Origin: Butyricimonas synergistica DSM 23225
GTDB lineage: Bacteria > Bacteroidota > Bacteroidia > Bacteroidales > Marinifilaceae
Direction of reading: 5' to 3'
Length of the DNA stretch: 64,000 nt
Assembly (NCBI RefSeq): GCF_000379665.1
Contig: NZ_KB903359.1
Location: 1,269,340-1,333,339 of the forward strand
Shown: positions 55,543 through 63,254 of the stretch, one piece after another
How the letters are laid out: every line of letters begins with the position of its first letter
How positions within the stretch are numbered: the first letter of the stretch is position 1
Program-made: the position numbers and the translations under genes
The notes under the pieces: model-generated
Databases searched by the model: none
What the model was told of the DNA's origin: nothing
What the model saw: only the letters and a program-made list of their open reading frames with translations

Positions 55543-55553
55543 AACGTTCAAAT

Positions 55554-56027
55554 TTAATTTGCTATTGACCATATATGTATATTTCTAGACGCAAATCCGC
55601 CACTATTTAACGTAGTTATCTCCCAATACCCCTTCCCCACAGGATCCCAATAATACACATCCCATTCTTGCCAATAAGGTTTAAATCTCAGATTCACAGA
55701 AAAAATAACCACACAATGATCTAAACGGTCAGTAAATACCCCAAAACAAGGAAAAGAAATATCATTCAACCATCCCACTGTAGTAAAATTCATCAGATAT
55801 TCCAAATACAAAACAGTTCCTCTATTTGAATCTTGATTTAAAACCCAATTCAATTCCGTCAACAATACCCCACAATCACACTCGTATGGCAAGAATTGTA
55901 TAAATTCTGGATTATCTCCATCAACACAACATGGAGGAGCAAGTGAACCCATTAAATGTTTGACATAACGAGTTGCATATTCACACATAGGATATTCCTG
56001 AAATACAGCATTTTCACATGCAAACAC
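55554..56027 (-). CDS. Cys-rich papain-fold-like protein of unknown function
   Basis: The product has about 157 residues if GTG at 56027 is used; no ATG lies near the N-terminus. The same frame continues upstream through KKWC to a TAA (56051-56049), which is the stop codon of the small peptide gene, so the two may once have been one. The C-terminal half has DHCVVIFSVNLRF, then WDVYYWDPVGKGYWEI, an arrangement of His and Asp-Pro like C39/papain-type peptidases. Candidate Cys are in MCEYATRYVKHLMGS and APPCC. The fold and activity are inference. No homologue was recognised. Confidence 0.55.
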   Translation of the reverse strand: MFACENAVFQEYPMCEYATRYVKHLMGSLAPPCCVDGDNPEFIQFLPYECDCGVLLTELNWVLNQDSNRGTVLYLEYLMNFTTVGWLNDISFPCFGVFTDRLDHCVVIFSVNLRFKPYWQEWDVYYWDPVGKGYWEITTLNSGGFASRNIHIWSIAN

Positions 56028-56048
56028 GCACCATTTTTTAAACTCTCC

Positions 56049-56210
56049 TTAACCCGTTAACTGATTATTCAAAGCAGTTGGTTCGATACTCAAGGATTCA
56101 TTAACATAAGCGCTACAAACAGCCAAAACTGCGACAATTCCAAAACAAATTCCACATTTTTTAATTGTCTTTCTCATTTTACACTTACCTTTTTTCATAG
56201 CGATACTCAT
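56049..56210 (-). CDS. small leader-like peptide, 53 residues
   Basis: The start ATG is at 56210 (MSIAMKKGKCKMRKTIKKC); a basic N-terminus is followed by a hydrophobic core (GICFGIVAVLAVCSAYV) and a short tail (ESLSIEPTALNNQLTG). It resembles the small signal-bearing peptides that Bacteroidota encode ahead of secreted beta-propeller or peptidase proteins (NVEALA-type peptides), but the NVEALA motif itself is absent. Four Cys are present. Its stop is in the same frame as the next gene, 21 bases before that gene's first usable start. It may be a secreted peptide or the signal part of an interrupted gene. Confidence 0.55.
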   Translation of the reverse strand: MSIAMKKGKCKMRKTIKKCGICFGIVAVLAVCSAYVNESLSIEPTALNNQLTG

Positions 56211-56287
56211 TTAATTTTACAATTAAGAGGATATAATATCACCGATAAGCAAATATTAAAAAAAAAACGACAATTCAAAATAGGATA

Positions 56288-57205
56288 TCATTTCTCTTGT
56301 CGCAACCACATTTCCACTTGTTTCACTTTCTCGTCGAGCGGCATATTACCGTCAAGCCACTTTATATCAAACCCGTCACGTTCCATTTTGCGGAACCACG
56401 TCATTTGACGTTTCGCGAATTGATGGATAGCAATATTCAATTGCCCCACCATATCGTTATAACTCAGTTTCCCCGTGAGACAAAGGGTCAGATACTTGTA
56501 TTCCAATCCATAATATATTAAATTCTCTGGCGGGATACCGCTGTCCAACAATCCTTTCACCTCCTCCAGCATGCCGGATTGCAAACGGGCGTGCAATCGC
56601 TCCGTGATGCGCTGGCGGCGACTCTCCCGATCAAATAGCACCCCGACAATAAGCGACCGTATTTCCGGAAACTCGCCCTTCACGGGTTCATGCTCCCGGT
56701 AATACTCCGCGATCTCGATGGCACGAATCGCCCGCTTGGCCGTGTCGGTATCCGTCGTATTGTGCAAACTGCGATAGGTTGCCAGTATTTCCGACAACTC
56801 CGATAAAGATTTCCCGGACAAACGGGCTCGCAATTCCGGATTCTCGGGAACGGGAGTCATGCGGTACGCTTTCAATATCGACTCCACGTACAATCCGCTT
56901 CCCCCGCACAACACGGGAAACACGCCTCGCCCCTTGCAATCATTCCACACCTTCAGGAACTCCTGCTGGTACATGAAAAGATTAAAACGGAACCCCGCAT
57001 CCACGATATCAATCAAATGATAAGGTACCGGATGCCCCTCGTAAACATACTCACCCAAATCCTTTCCTGTCCCGATATCCATTCCCCGGTATATCTGCCG
57101 CGAATCCGCCGATATAACTTCTCCACCCAATTCCGCCGCTAACCGAACAGCCAAGGCTGTTTTTCCTGTTGCGGTCGCTCCCACGATAGTTAATAAATTA
57201 TACAT
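56288..57205 (-). CDS. miaA: tRNA dimethylallyltransferase MiaA
   Basis: The protein has 305 residues. P-loop GATATGKT, then SADSRQIYRGMDIGTGK (conserved DxR substrate motif), HLIDIVDAGFRFNLFMYQQ, and LVLCGGSGLY-like VLCGGSGLYVESIL; the tRNA-binding C-terminal half includes IHQFAKRQMTWFRK. It transfers a dimethylallyl group to A37 of tRNAs reading U-starting codons. A -7 box TACCTTTG lies 39 bases before the ATG. Confidence 0.95.
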   Translation of the reverse strand: MYNLLTIVGATATGKTALAVRLAAELGGEVISADSRQIYRGMDIGTGKDLGEYVYEGHPVPYHLIDIVDAGFRFNLFMYQQEFLKVWNDCKGRGVFPVLCGGSGLYVESILKAYRMTPVPENPELRARLSGKSLSELSEILATYRSLHNTTDTDTAKRAIRAIEIAEYYREHEPVKGEFPEIRSLIVGVLFDRESRRQRITERLHARLQSGMLEEVKGLLDSGIPPENLIYYGLEYKYLTLCLTGKLSYNDMVGQLNIAIHQFAKRQMTWFRKMERDGFDIKWLDGNMPLDEKVKQVEMWLRQEK

Positions 57206-57243
57206 GAACTACGAACTATTACAATTCTTATTTCTTAACCTGA

Positions 57244-57310
57244 CAAAGGTAATATTTTTTAATTTATTCCTTGATTTAACAACAACCAATGCGGGAAATT
57301 GCTATATTTG
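57244..57310. promoter_or_regulatory. divergent -7 boxes for miaA and the GNAT gene
   Basis: Minus strand TACCTTTG (57251-57244) serves miaA. Plus strand TATATTTG (57303-57310) lies 46 bases before the GNAT ATG (57357). The position of the second box argues against the longer start at 57204 for the GNAT gene. Confidence 0.45.
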
Positions 57311-57356
57311 GAAGCGACAAAATAAACTATACACGATAAATTATAACACAACGACT

Positions 57357-57878
57357 ATGGTAAAGGATGACACAATTCGCTTGAGAGCTCTCGAACCGGA
57401 GGACTTGGAATACTTGTACAAATGGGAAAACGATATGGACTTGTGGGAAGTCAGCGACACGCTTACCCCATTCTCCATATTTACTTTAAAAAAATATATT
57501 GAGACGTGCCATCTGGATATTTATACCACGAAACAATTGCGCCTGATGATTGAACGCATCGAACCGCAGACCCGCGTGGGGCTGGTCGATCTTTATGATT
57601 TTGATCCCTACCACCAGCGTGCCGGTATCGGTATCATGATCCACGACAGTGAAAACCAGAAACAGGGATACGCCACTTCCGCCATCCGCCTGATGATTGA
57701 CTACTGTTTTGAAACCTTAGGATTGAACCAGATATACAGTAGTGTGCCGAGCGGCAACATCGGAAGCCGAAAGCTATTCGAGAAACTGGGTTTCGTGCAA
57801 ACCGGGTATCGTAAGAATTGGCTACGCCGGGGGAACGGATGGGAAGATATTGTATATTTCCAACTGCTAAATCAATAA
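57357..57878 (+). CDS. GNAT-family N-acetyltransferase (RimJ/RimL type)
   Basis: The protein has 173 residues from the ATG at 57357 (MVKDDTIRLRALEPEDLEYLYKWEND), which is the usual opening of RimJ/RimL-like acetyltransferases. The acetyl-CoA loop is in AGIGIMIHDSENQKQGYATSAIRLMIDYCF, followed by SVPSGNIGSRKLFEKLGFVQTGYRKNWL. It acetylates an amino group of a protein, polyamine or small molecule; the substrate is unknown. It is followed by a terminator and the peptidase gene. Confidence 0.9.
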   Translation: MVKDDTIRLRALEPEDLEYLYKWENDMDLWEVSDTLTPFSIFTLKKYIETCHLDIYTTKQLRLMIERIEPQTRVGLVDLYDFDPYHQRAGIGIMIHDSENQKQGYATSAIRLMIDYCFETLGLNQIYSSVPSGNIGSRKLFEKLGFVQTGYRKNWLRRGNGWEDIVYFQLLNQ

Positions 57879-57884
57879 ACCAGG

Positions 57885-57911
57885 CAAGAGGCTGTTCACG
57901 ACAGCCTCTTG
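57885..57911 (+). terminator. hairpin terminator after the GNAT gene
   Basis: CAAGAGGCTGT (57885-57895) pairs perfectly with ACAGCCTCTTG (57901-57911); a weak T-rich tract follows. It lies seven bases after the stop and 30 before the next ATG. Confidence 0.7.
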
Positions 57912-57940
57912 TAGTTTATAAAGTTCATAAACTCAAGATC

Positions 57941-59932
57941 ATGAAACACTCTTTATTATTGGTATGCTTATTTACCGGATTTATCGCGAAAGCCGAAATA
58001 CCGGAGAAAACTATACAAACCACGATTAACACGATTCAAGCCAAAGGCGGAACAAATAAAACAATGATAGAAGCCGGGGTACGGCAAGTAGCACATCTAT
58101 GGCAGACACAAGACGGCACGGATGCCGAATTTCAGGAATTTTGTGTAAACAACTTTATCACCACCCCAGCTGAAAAAGAACAAGTGTTCCAAAAAGTAAG
58201 CCATTACTTTGAAGCACTCTGGGGACATTTCAACGAGATTTCCCTTCAATTGCAATTGAACCTGCACGAAGACAACGGAGCGCTCCATGATATTGACCCC
58301 ATGTTCGGCGCATACAGTCCGGGAGCACACCTAATCAATGATTTCTACAATAACAAAATCGGTTTTATCATTGCCCTTAACTTCCCGGAAGTTTCATTAC
58401 AAGATAAAGAAAAACTAGGTGCAGACCGCTCCGCTTGGGCGTACGCCCGCCTAGGCGACGTGTTCACGCAACGGGTGCCACCAGAATTACTTCAAGCTGG
58501 CACAAAAGCGGAAAGCGATGCCGACGTGTATATTTCCAGTTATAATATATACATGGGGCACGTCCTCAATGCCAAAGGGCAAAAACTATTCCCGGAAGAC
58601 AAAATACTACTTACTCACTGGAACTTACGGGATGAAATCAAAGCAAATTACAATAAAGGCAAAGAAGGACTTGACAGACAGCGCACGGTTTACGAAGTCA
58701 TGAAACGCATCATTTCCCAGGAAATCCCGACGCAAGTCATTAATTCCGGCGATTATGACTGGAATCCTTACTCGAATACCCTTACTCAAAACGGGATGAC
58801 AGTCACGGGCACCCCAGAAGCCACGGAACGATACCAACGAATGCTGAATAACTTCCATGCCATGAAGGCTATCGATCCCTATACCGGAAAGAATTTTATC
58901 GAACGAAAATTCTCCGGCGAAATGGAGGTATCCGTGGAAGACGTGAAAAAACTGTTCACGCAATTTCTCTCTTCCCCGGAACTAAAGGAAGTCGGTAAAA
59001 TCATCTCCAAGCGCTTGGGGCGGAAATTGGAAGCCTACGATATATGGTACGACGGTTTTAAACCCCGTAGCAATCTGGATGAAGCCCAATTGGATGCCCA
59101 ACTCCAGAAACTTTATCCTAACGCCGAAGCATTCAAGACAGGACTCCCCTCTCTATTAATACACTTGGGCTTCACCCCGGAACGGGCAAACGAGATCTGT
59201 GACAAAATAGCGGTAGATGCCGCCCGTGGCTCCGGTCACGCGTGGGGAGCCTCCATGAAAGGACAACAATCTCATCTCCGCACACGTATCCCCGCCGAAG
59301 GCATAAACTACAAGGGCTACAATATCGCCGTACACGAATTCGGACACAACGTGGAGCAAACGATCTCCATGTATAACGTGGATAATTTCATGATGGCAGG
59401 AGTCCCCAACACAGCTTTCACGGAAGCCCTCGCTTTCGTATTCCAAAAACGGGATTTACAATTACTTGGCATCGAGAATAATGACCCCGAGAAGGAGAAA
59501 ATGGATATTCTCGACAAATTTTGGAGCCTGTACGAAATCATGGGAGTTTCCATGCTCGATATCTCCGTTTGGGAATGGATGTACACCCATCCCGACGCCA
59601 CGGCAGAACAGCTCAAGGAAGCCACAATAGCCCTTTCAAAAGAAATCTGGAACAAGTATTATGCCCCCGTGTTTGGCAAGCAAGATGAAACCGTACTGGC
59701 GGTCTATTCACACATGATCAGCTACCCGCTGTACCTGTCTGCCTACGCCTTCGGACAAATTATCGAGTTCCAACTGGAAGACTATCTTAACGGCAAAAAC
59801 TTTGCTCAAGAAGTAGACCGTATCTATCGCTTAGGGCGTTTGACCCCGAACGAATGGATGATTCAAGCCACAGGTAGTCCACTAAGCGTGGAACCGTTAG
59901 TACACGCTTTACAAAAAGCAATCAAGAAATAA
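57941..59932 (+). CDS. secreted gluzincin metallopeptidase (HEFGH)
   Basis: The product has about 663 residues. The ATG at 57941 opens a signal peptide (MKHSLLLVCLFTGFIAKA). The zinc motif VHEFGHNVEQ lies near residue 470, and the third ligand is probably the Glu in FTEALAFVFQ about 28 residues later, as in M3-like and related gluzincins. The N-terminal half is helical. The helical C-terminal domain has SAYAFGQIIEFQLEDYL, reminiscent of the M3/M32 substrate-channel region. It should degrade peptides in the periplasm. Exact family placement needs a profile search. Confidence 0.85.
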   Translation: MKHSLLLVCLFTGFIAKAEIPEKTIQTTINTIQAKGGTNKTMIEAGVRQVAHLWQTQDGTDAEFQEFCVNNFITTPAEKEQVFQKVSHYFEALWGHFNEISLQLQLNLHEDNGALHDIDPMFGAYSPGAHLINDFYNNKIGFIIALNFPEVSLQDKEKLGADRSAWAYARLGDVFTQRVPPELLQAGTKAESDADVYISSYNIYMGHVLNAKGQKLFPEDKILLTHWNLRDEIKANYNKGKEGLDRQRTVYEVMKRIISQEIPTQVINSGDYDWNPYSNTLTQNGMTVTGTPEATERYQRMLNNFHAMKAIDPYTGKNFIERKFSGEMEVSVEDVKKLFTQFLSSPELKEVGKIISKRLGRKLEAYDIWYDGFKPRSNLDEAQLDAQLQKLYPNAEAFKTGLPSLLIHLGFTPERANEICDKIAVDAARGSGHAWGASMKGQQSHLRTRIPAEGINYKGYNIAVHEFGHNVEQTISMYNVDNFMMAGVPNTAFTEALAFVFQKRDLQLLGIENNDPEKEKMDILDKFWSLYEIMGVSMLDISVWEWMYTHPDATAEQLKEATIALSKEIWNKYYAPVFGKQDETVLAVYSHMISYPLYLSAYAFGQIIEFQLEDYLNGKNFAQEVDRIYRLGRLTPNEWMIQATGSPLSVEPLVHALQKAIKK

Positions 59933-59951
59933 GATCTAAATAATTTATTCC

Positions 59952-59983
59952 ATCACGGTCGGGAAATATTTCCCGACCGTGAT
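59952..59983 (+). terminator. hairpin terminator after the secreted metallopeptidase gene
   Basis: ATCACGGTCGGGA (59952-59964) pairs perfectly with TCCCGACCGTGAT (59971-59983), followed by TTTTA. The following 240 bases up to the sigma gene hold no clear gene. Confidence 0.8.
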
Positions 59984-60223
59984 TTTATACTCGAATCCCC
60001 CCCTGCAAAACAATAAAAATAAACATTCCTCAAATTCAAATCAAAAAACAAAGAATGTTCCGTTTGACAGAACGACTCCCCCAAAAGTTGCAAACTACAC
60101 CTATCCTGAACTCGCAAATACTCTAAATAAGCCACTCTTCCCCAAAACATTATTTCTAAATTTATTATGCACAAGAATGGTATTTCCATTTTCGGGTGCA
60201 ATACATTTAGACGCAAACTTGTG

Positions 60224-60754
60224 ATGGAACAACTCGATTCAATTTTGGAAGGGATAAATAACAGGGAAGAGAAAAGTTGGAAGCAACTTTATGCCATCTG
60301 TTACAAAAACCTATGTGTTTATGCAGAAAATATCATTAATAATCAAGAAGATGCAAGAGATATTATCCAAGAACTATTCATAAACATATGGTACGCGGAA
60401 ACACGCTTTCCAACTTCCCTGGAATTATTAGGTTACTTGTATAAATCGACACGAAGAAATTCACTGATTTTCATTAGAAATAAGAGATATCGAGAGAAAA
60501 TATTACGCCAGATAAGAGACGAAGAAAAAAATTTAAATGATTTTCTTCAAAAAGTAATATGCTCCGATGTATACACTTTATTGTACACTCGTATTACCCA
60601 ACTTCCCCCCATGCAAAGAAAAATTATTGAATTAAGCATAACCGGACTATCAGGAAAAGAGATCGCCAATACACTCGGAATCAGTGTTAACACGGTAAAA
60701 GTACAAAAAAGCCGCGGGATTAAATATTTACGCAAATATTTAAAAAACGAATAA
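60224..60754 (+). CDS. ECF RNA polymerase sigma factor without a FecR neighbour
   Basis: The protein has 176 residues from the ATG at 60224 (MEQLDSILEGINNREE); an in-frame start at 60167 gives an atypical tail. Region 2 reads NQEDARDIIQELFINIWY, then YLYKSTRRNSLIFIRNKR. Region 4 reads LPPMQRKIIELSITGLSGKEIANTLGISVNTVKVQKSRG. It resembles the SusCD-linked ECF factors of loci 1 and 2, but the next gene is convergent and no anti-sigma gene is adjacent. It may serve locus 3, whose far end lies outside the window, or act alone. Confidence 0.88.
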   Translation: MEQLDSILEGINNREEKSWKQLYAICYKNLCVYAENIINNQEDARDIIQELFINIWYAETRFPTSLELLGYLYKSTRRNSLIFIRNKRYREKILRQIRDEEKNLNDFLQKVICSDVYTLLYTRITQLPPMQRKIIELSITGLSGKEIANTLGISVNTVKVQKSRGIKYLRKYLKNE

Positions 60755-60760
60755 AAGAAT

Positions 60761-60795
60761 GTCGCCCGAATCGAAAGACTCCGAAACCGGGCGAC
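60761..60795. terminator. hairpin between the ECF sigma gene and locus 3
   Basis: GTCGCCCG (60761-60768) pairs with CGGGCGAC (60788-60795). It lies between the convergent sigma (stop 60754) and thioredoxin (stop 60861) genes and can end either transcript. Confidence 0.55.
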
Positions 60796-60860
60796 CTCTA
60801 CTCTCGCTTCTTCTACAGAAAAACGAAATCAACACACTATGCACCACCAAAATACAATCT

Positions 60861-62141
60861 TCATAATGAATTTAATCTACTTTGAATCATCTTCTGCAAT
60901 TGTAATCTCATCTGTTCATTATCAATTTCGGCACTCACGATAAACGCTTGATTAAAACATTGCTTTGCTTTTGACTGACTTTTAATTTCTTTATAACAAT
61001 CACCCAAAATACACAATACCCGGGTTTTCAACTGCGGGGTTATCGAAGAAAAGGTTAACGCCCTTTCCAACCATGGAATTACTTGCGGATAAGCACTTTC
61101 AGGTAAGCGCCCTTGATAAAGTGTAAACAAATCTTCGACAGGCATCGTGTAATTATTTACAGTTAAAGCAGTGCCCGCCCCTTCAAAATATCGATTCATT
61201 TTCTCGAAAAAGACATCCATATTTTTCCGGTATAAATTATAATACCCGTCTGATAATAAATTAATCGCCTCAAACGCTGATAATTTCCCAAACGGGATAT
61301 CCCCGTAAACAGCATTCAAATCTCCATTTAACCGTTCTAACTCTTGCTTATACTCCGACCTTCCATCCCGGCAAAGAGAAATAATATAATTATTAAACAA
61401 CGCTATAATATAATTATCTACCCCACTCTTACCTATCTTTTCTATATATTTCTCGTAATTCGTTACCAAACCGTCAAAAATAAAATCATTTTTCGCTTTC
61501 TTCGGATGAAACATCACCAACAAAGAAAAATCTTCCTCGTTTGCCATGTTCTCCAACTTTTTGTTCTTCACGTAGTCATCAAAAAGAGACTCTATACGCA
61601 CAATCCATTTCTCCCGGTTATATCCTTCTTGGGTGCCAATAAATGCAGGAGCCTGCAAAAGCAACTCCTGGCACAGGTCCAGATTCTTTTTCTCTTTCCT
61701 TATTTTCTCGTACAACTTTTCAAAACTCAAAGCCTCACCGCATACCACTTTTGCCTCGTGCAACAAAGCCTCCGAATTTATGGTCCCATTAATCGTGCGG
61801 ACAACTTCACCTTTCCCATTTATAAACAACAGCGTGGGAAGCACATTTACTTTATACTTCTGCACGATAGTCTTATTTTCTAAAGCCTCCACATTTATCT
61901 TCAAACTTAAAAAGTTCTTATTAAAATACTCCCCCACTTCCGGCAAAGTAAAAACCTGACTAGCCATCAATTTACACGGCTGACACCAATCTGCATAAAA
62001 ATCGACAAAAAGCTCTTTCTTTTCCTTTTTCGCTTTCTCTACCGCCTCCTCAAATGTTCCCTCGAAAAAAGTAATTTGAGCAGAAACCTTCCCAAGCAAT
62101 CCCAAAAACAGGATCACCAAACTAAATTTTATATATCTCAT
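60861..62141 (-). CDS. secreted thioredoxin-like protein with helical C-terminal domain (locus 3)
   Basis: The protein has 426 residues and a signal peptide (MRYIKFSLVILFLGLLGKVSA). Its thioredoxin domain has FVDFYADWCQPCKLMASQVF. The redox site is WCQPC where the two paralogues (21201, 3235) have WCGPC, which should change the redox potential. A cis-Pro (NVLPTLLFI) follows. The C-terminal 280 residues align with those of the locus 2 protein and end in a TPR-like helix pair (SKAKQCFNQAFIVSAEID). It is the last gene of locus 3 as seen here; no DUF3298 gene follows. Confidence 0.88.
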   Translation of the reverse strand: MRYIKFSLVILFLGLLGKVSAQITFFEGTFEEAVEKAKKEKKELFVDFYADWCQPCKLMASQVFTLPEVGEYFNKNFLSLKINVEALENKTIVQKYKVNVLPTLLFINGKGEVVRTINGTINSEALLHEAKVVCGEALSFEKLYEKIRKEKKNLDLCQELLLQAPAFIGTQEGYNREKWIVRIESLFDDYVKNKKLENMANEEDFSLLVMFHPKKAKNDFIFDGLVTNYEKYIEKIGKSGVDNYIIALFNNYIISLCRDGRSEYKQELERLNGDLNAVYGDIPFGKLSAFEAINLLSDGYYNLYRKNMDVFFEKMNRYFEGAGTALTVNNYTMPVEDLFTLYQGRLPESAYPQVIPWLERALTFSSITPQLKTRVLCILGDCYKEIKSQSKAKQCFNQAFIVSAEIDNEQMRLQLQKMIQSRLNSL

Positions 62142-62156
62142 TGCAATTAAATTTTT

Positions 62157-62192
62157 AATAGGAGAAAGAAGAACACCTTGCTTTCTCCTATT
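62157..62192 (-). other. hairpin inside the locus 3 operon before the thioredoxin gene
   Basis: AATAGGAGAAAG (62157-62168) pairs perfectly with CTTTCTCCTATT (62181-62192), loop 12 bases. On the minus strand it lies between the small lipoprotein stop (62200) and the thioredoxin ATG (62141), and no T tract follows in that direction. It may set the relative level of the last gene by processing, stabilising or attenuation. Confidence 0.5.
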
Positions 62193-62199
62193 TTTTTAA

Positions 62200-62625
62200 C
62201 TATTCCAACACAAACGTAAATATATCTGTCAGAATTGCCGAATGCCCCTCATTTTCAACTTTCAAAGAAACCGTATAACATCCCTCTGGCGAATCGACCC
62301 TTGCATCCACATACATCCGTCCACCACCAATAACCGTCAGGTATTTAGCAAAATCCTCCGCTGCTTCCTGCCCGTTAGGACTTTTTACGCCCACAAGTGA
62401 ATAACTCAATGGTTCCGTACCTAAAAGCTGTTCAATCTGGGACGTCACCCACGGAATACTCACATCGATATCCGCTTCATCAAGATTAGAGAAACGAGTA
62501 ATATACAACGTATCTTGCGCATAAGATGCATCATCCGTGAACAAAAAACCGACAGCAACATCACTACATCTAGCAAATATCAATGTCATAAACAACATGA
62601 CAAAATATAATAGTCCTCTTATCAT
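62200..62625 (-). CDS. small conserved lipoprotein of locus 3
   Basis: The protein has 141 residues with a signal peptide (MIRGLLYFVMLFMTLIFARC) and a lipobox ending at Cys. The mature part begins SDVAVGFLFTDDASYAQDT and ends EGHSAILTDIFTFVLE. It is a paralogue of the lipoprotein at 22516, with the same spacing of the core WVTSQIEQLLGTEPLSYSLV and GGGRMYVDARV segments. No known domain is recognised. Its place between the fasciclin-like and thioredoxin genes is the same in both loci. Confidence 0.75.
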   Translation of the reverse strand: MIRGLLYFVMLFMTLIFARCSDVAVGFLFTDDASYAQDTLYITRFSNLDEADIDVSIPWVTSQIEQLLGTEPLSYSLVGVKSPNGQEAAEDFAKYLTVIGGGRMYVDARVDSPEGCYTVSLKVENEGHSAILTDIFTFVLE

Positions 62626-62636
62626 TTCTATTCATT

Positions 62637-63254
62637 TTAAATGTACTTAAACTGAAAACTATACCCCAAAGCCTGAACGACGCCATTATTCGTTTGTATG
62701 TCTGTCGAATAAATCCTATTAACCGCCGTTCCCCCGCGAGCGAAAAAGTGTAAAGAAATCTCACCCATATCCGGCACTCCCTCGAAAGGCTGTTGATAAG
62801 TCCACATGAACAAGCGTCCTCCCAGAGTTCGATACTCCATACCACCGGTCTCTTCTCCCGTATTCTCATCCCTCTTTCCCCTGGGTACATCTGCAAGCAT
62901 AACACGTTGAGGTATAATCAACTTCGAAAGTGTCTTTTGACAAAATTCCACCGGGATATCGGTCACTCTTTCGTATCCTTTTTCTATCATATACAAACGG
63001 ATACTGTGATTCGTCACCCCCAAAAAAGTAATTTGCTCGTGCTCGCCTTTTCCTTCAAACAAATCTTTCAATCCTGCATGTTCTATCATGATAATCGTGG
63101 AATCCCAATCATACGGTTGCGTGTGTAAATATTCCCACATAGAGCAATCATGAACACCATTTGCCAATTCTCCTTCATGATAATTCCACTTCGTGCATGA
63201 TCCCAATAACACGATCAATGCAACTCCTTTTAATAAATATATTATTTTTGCCAT
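62637..63254 (-). CDS. fasciclin-like (FAS1) lipoprotein of locus 3
   Basis: The product has about 205 residues. The ATG at 63254 (MAKIIYLLKGVALIVLLGSC) starts within the last codons of susD, so the genes overlap by 13 bases; 63260 is an alternative. The lipobox is VLLGSC. FAS1 features match the locus 2 protein: MWEYLHTQPYDWDSTIIMI, LKDLFEGKGEHEQITFLG then VTNHSIRLYMIEKG, and NNGVVQALGYSFQF at the end. It is a probable surface adhesin or substrate-binding partner of SusD. Confidence 0.82.
   Translation of the reverse strand: MAKIIYLLKGVALIVLLGSCTKWNYHEGELANGVHDCSMWEYLHTQPYDWDSTIIMIEHAGLKDLFEGKGEHEQITFLGVTNHSIRLYMIEKGYERVTDIPVEFCQKTLSKLIIPQRVMLADVPRGKRDENTGEETGGMEYRTLGGRLFMWTYQQPFEGVPDMGEISLHFFARGGTAVNRIYSTDIQTNNGVVQALGYSFQFKYI

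Noticed and set aside
56070-56100. Short stretch resembling a tRNA T-loop (GGTTCGATACTC)
   Set aside because: No acceptor or anticodon stems surround it; it lies within the small peptide gene.
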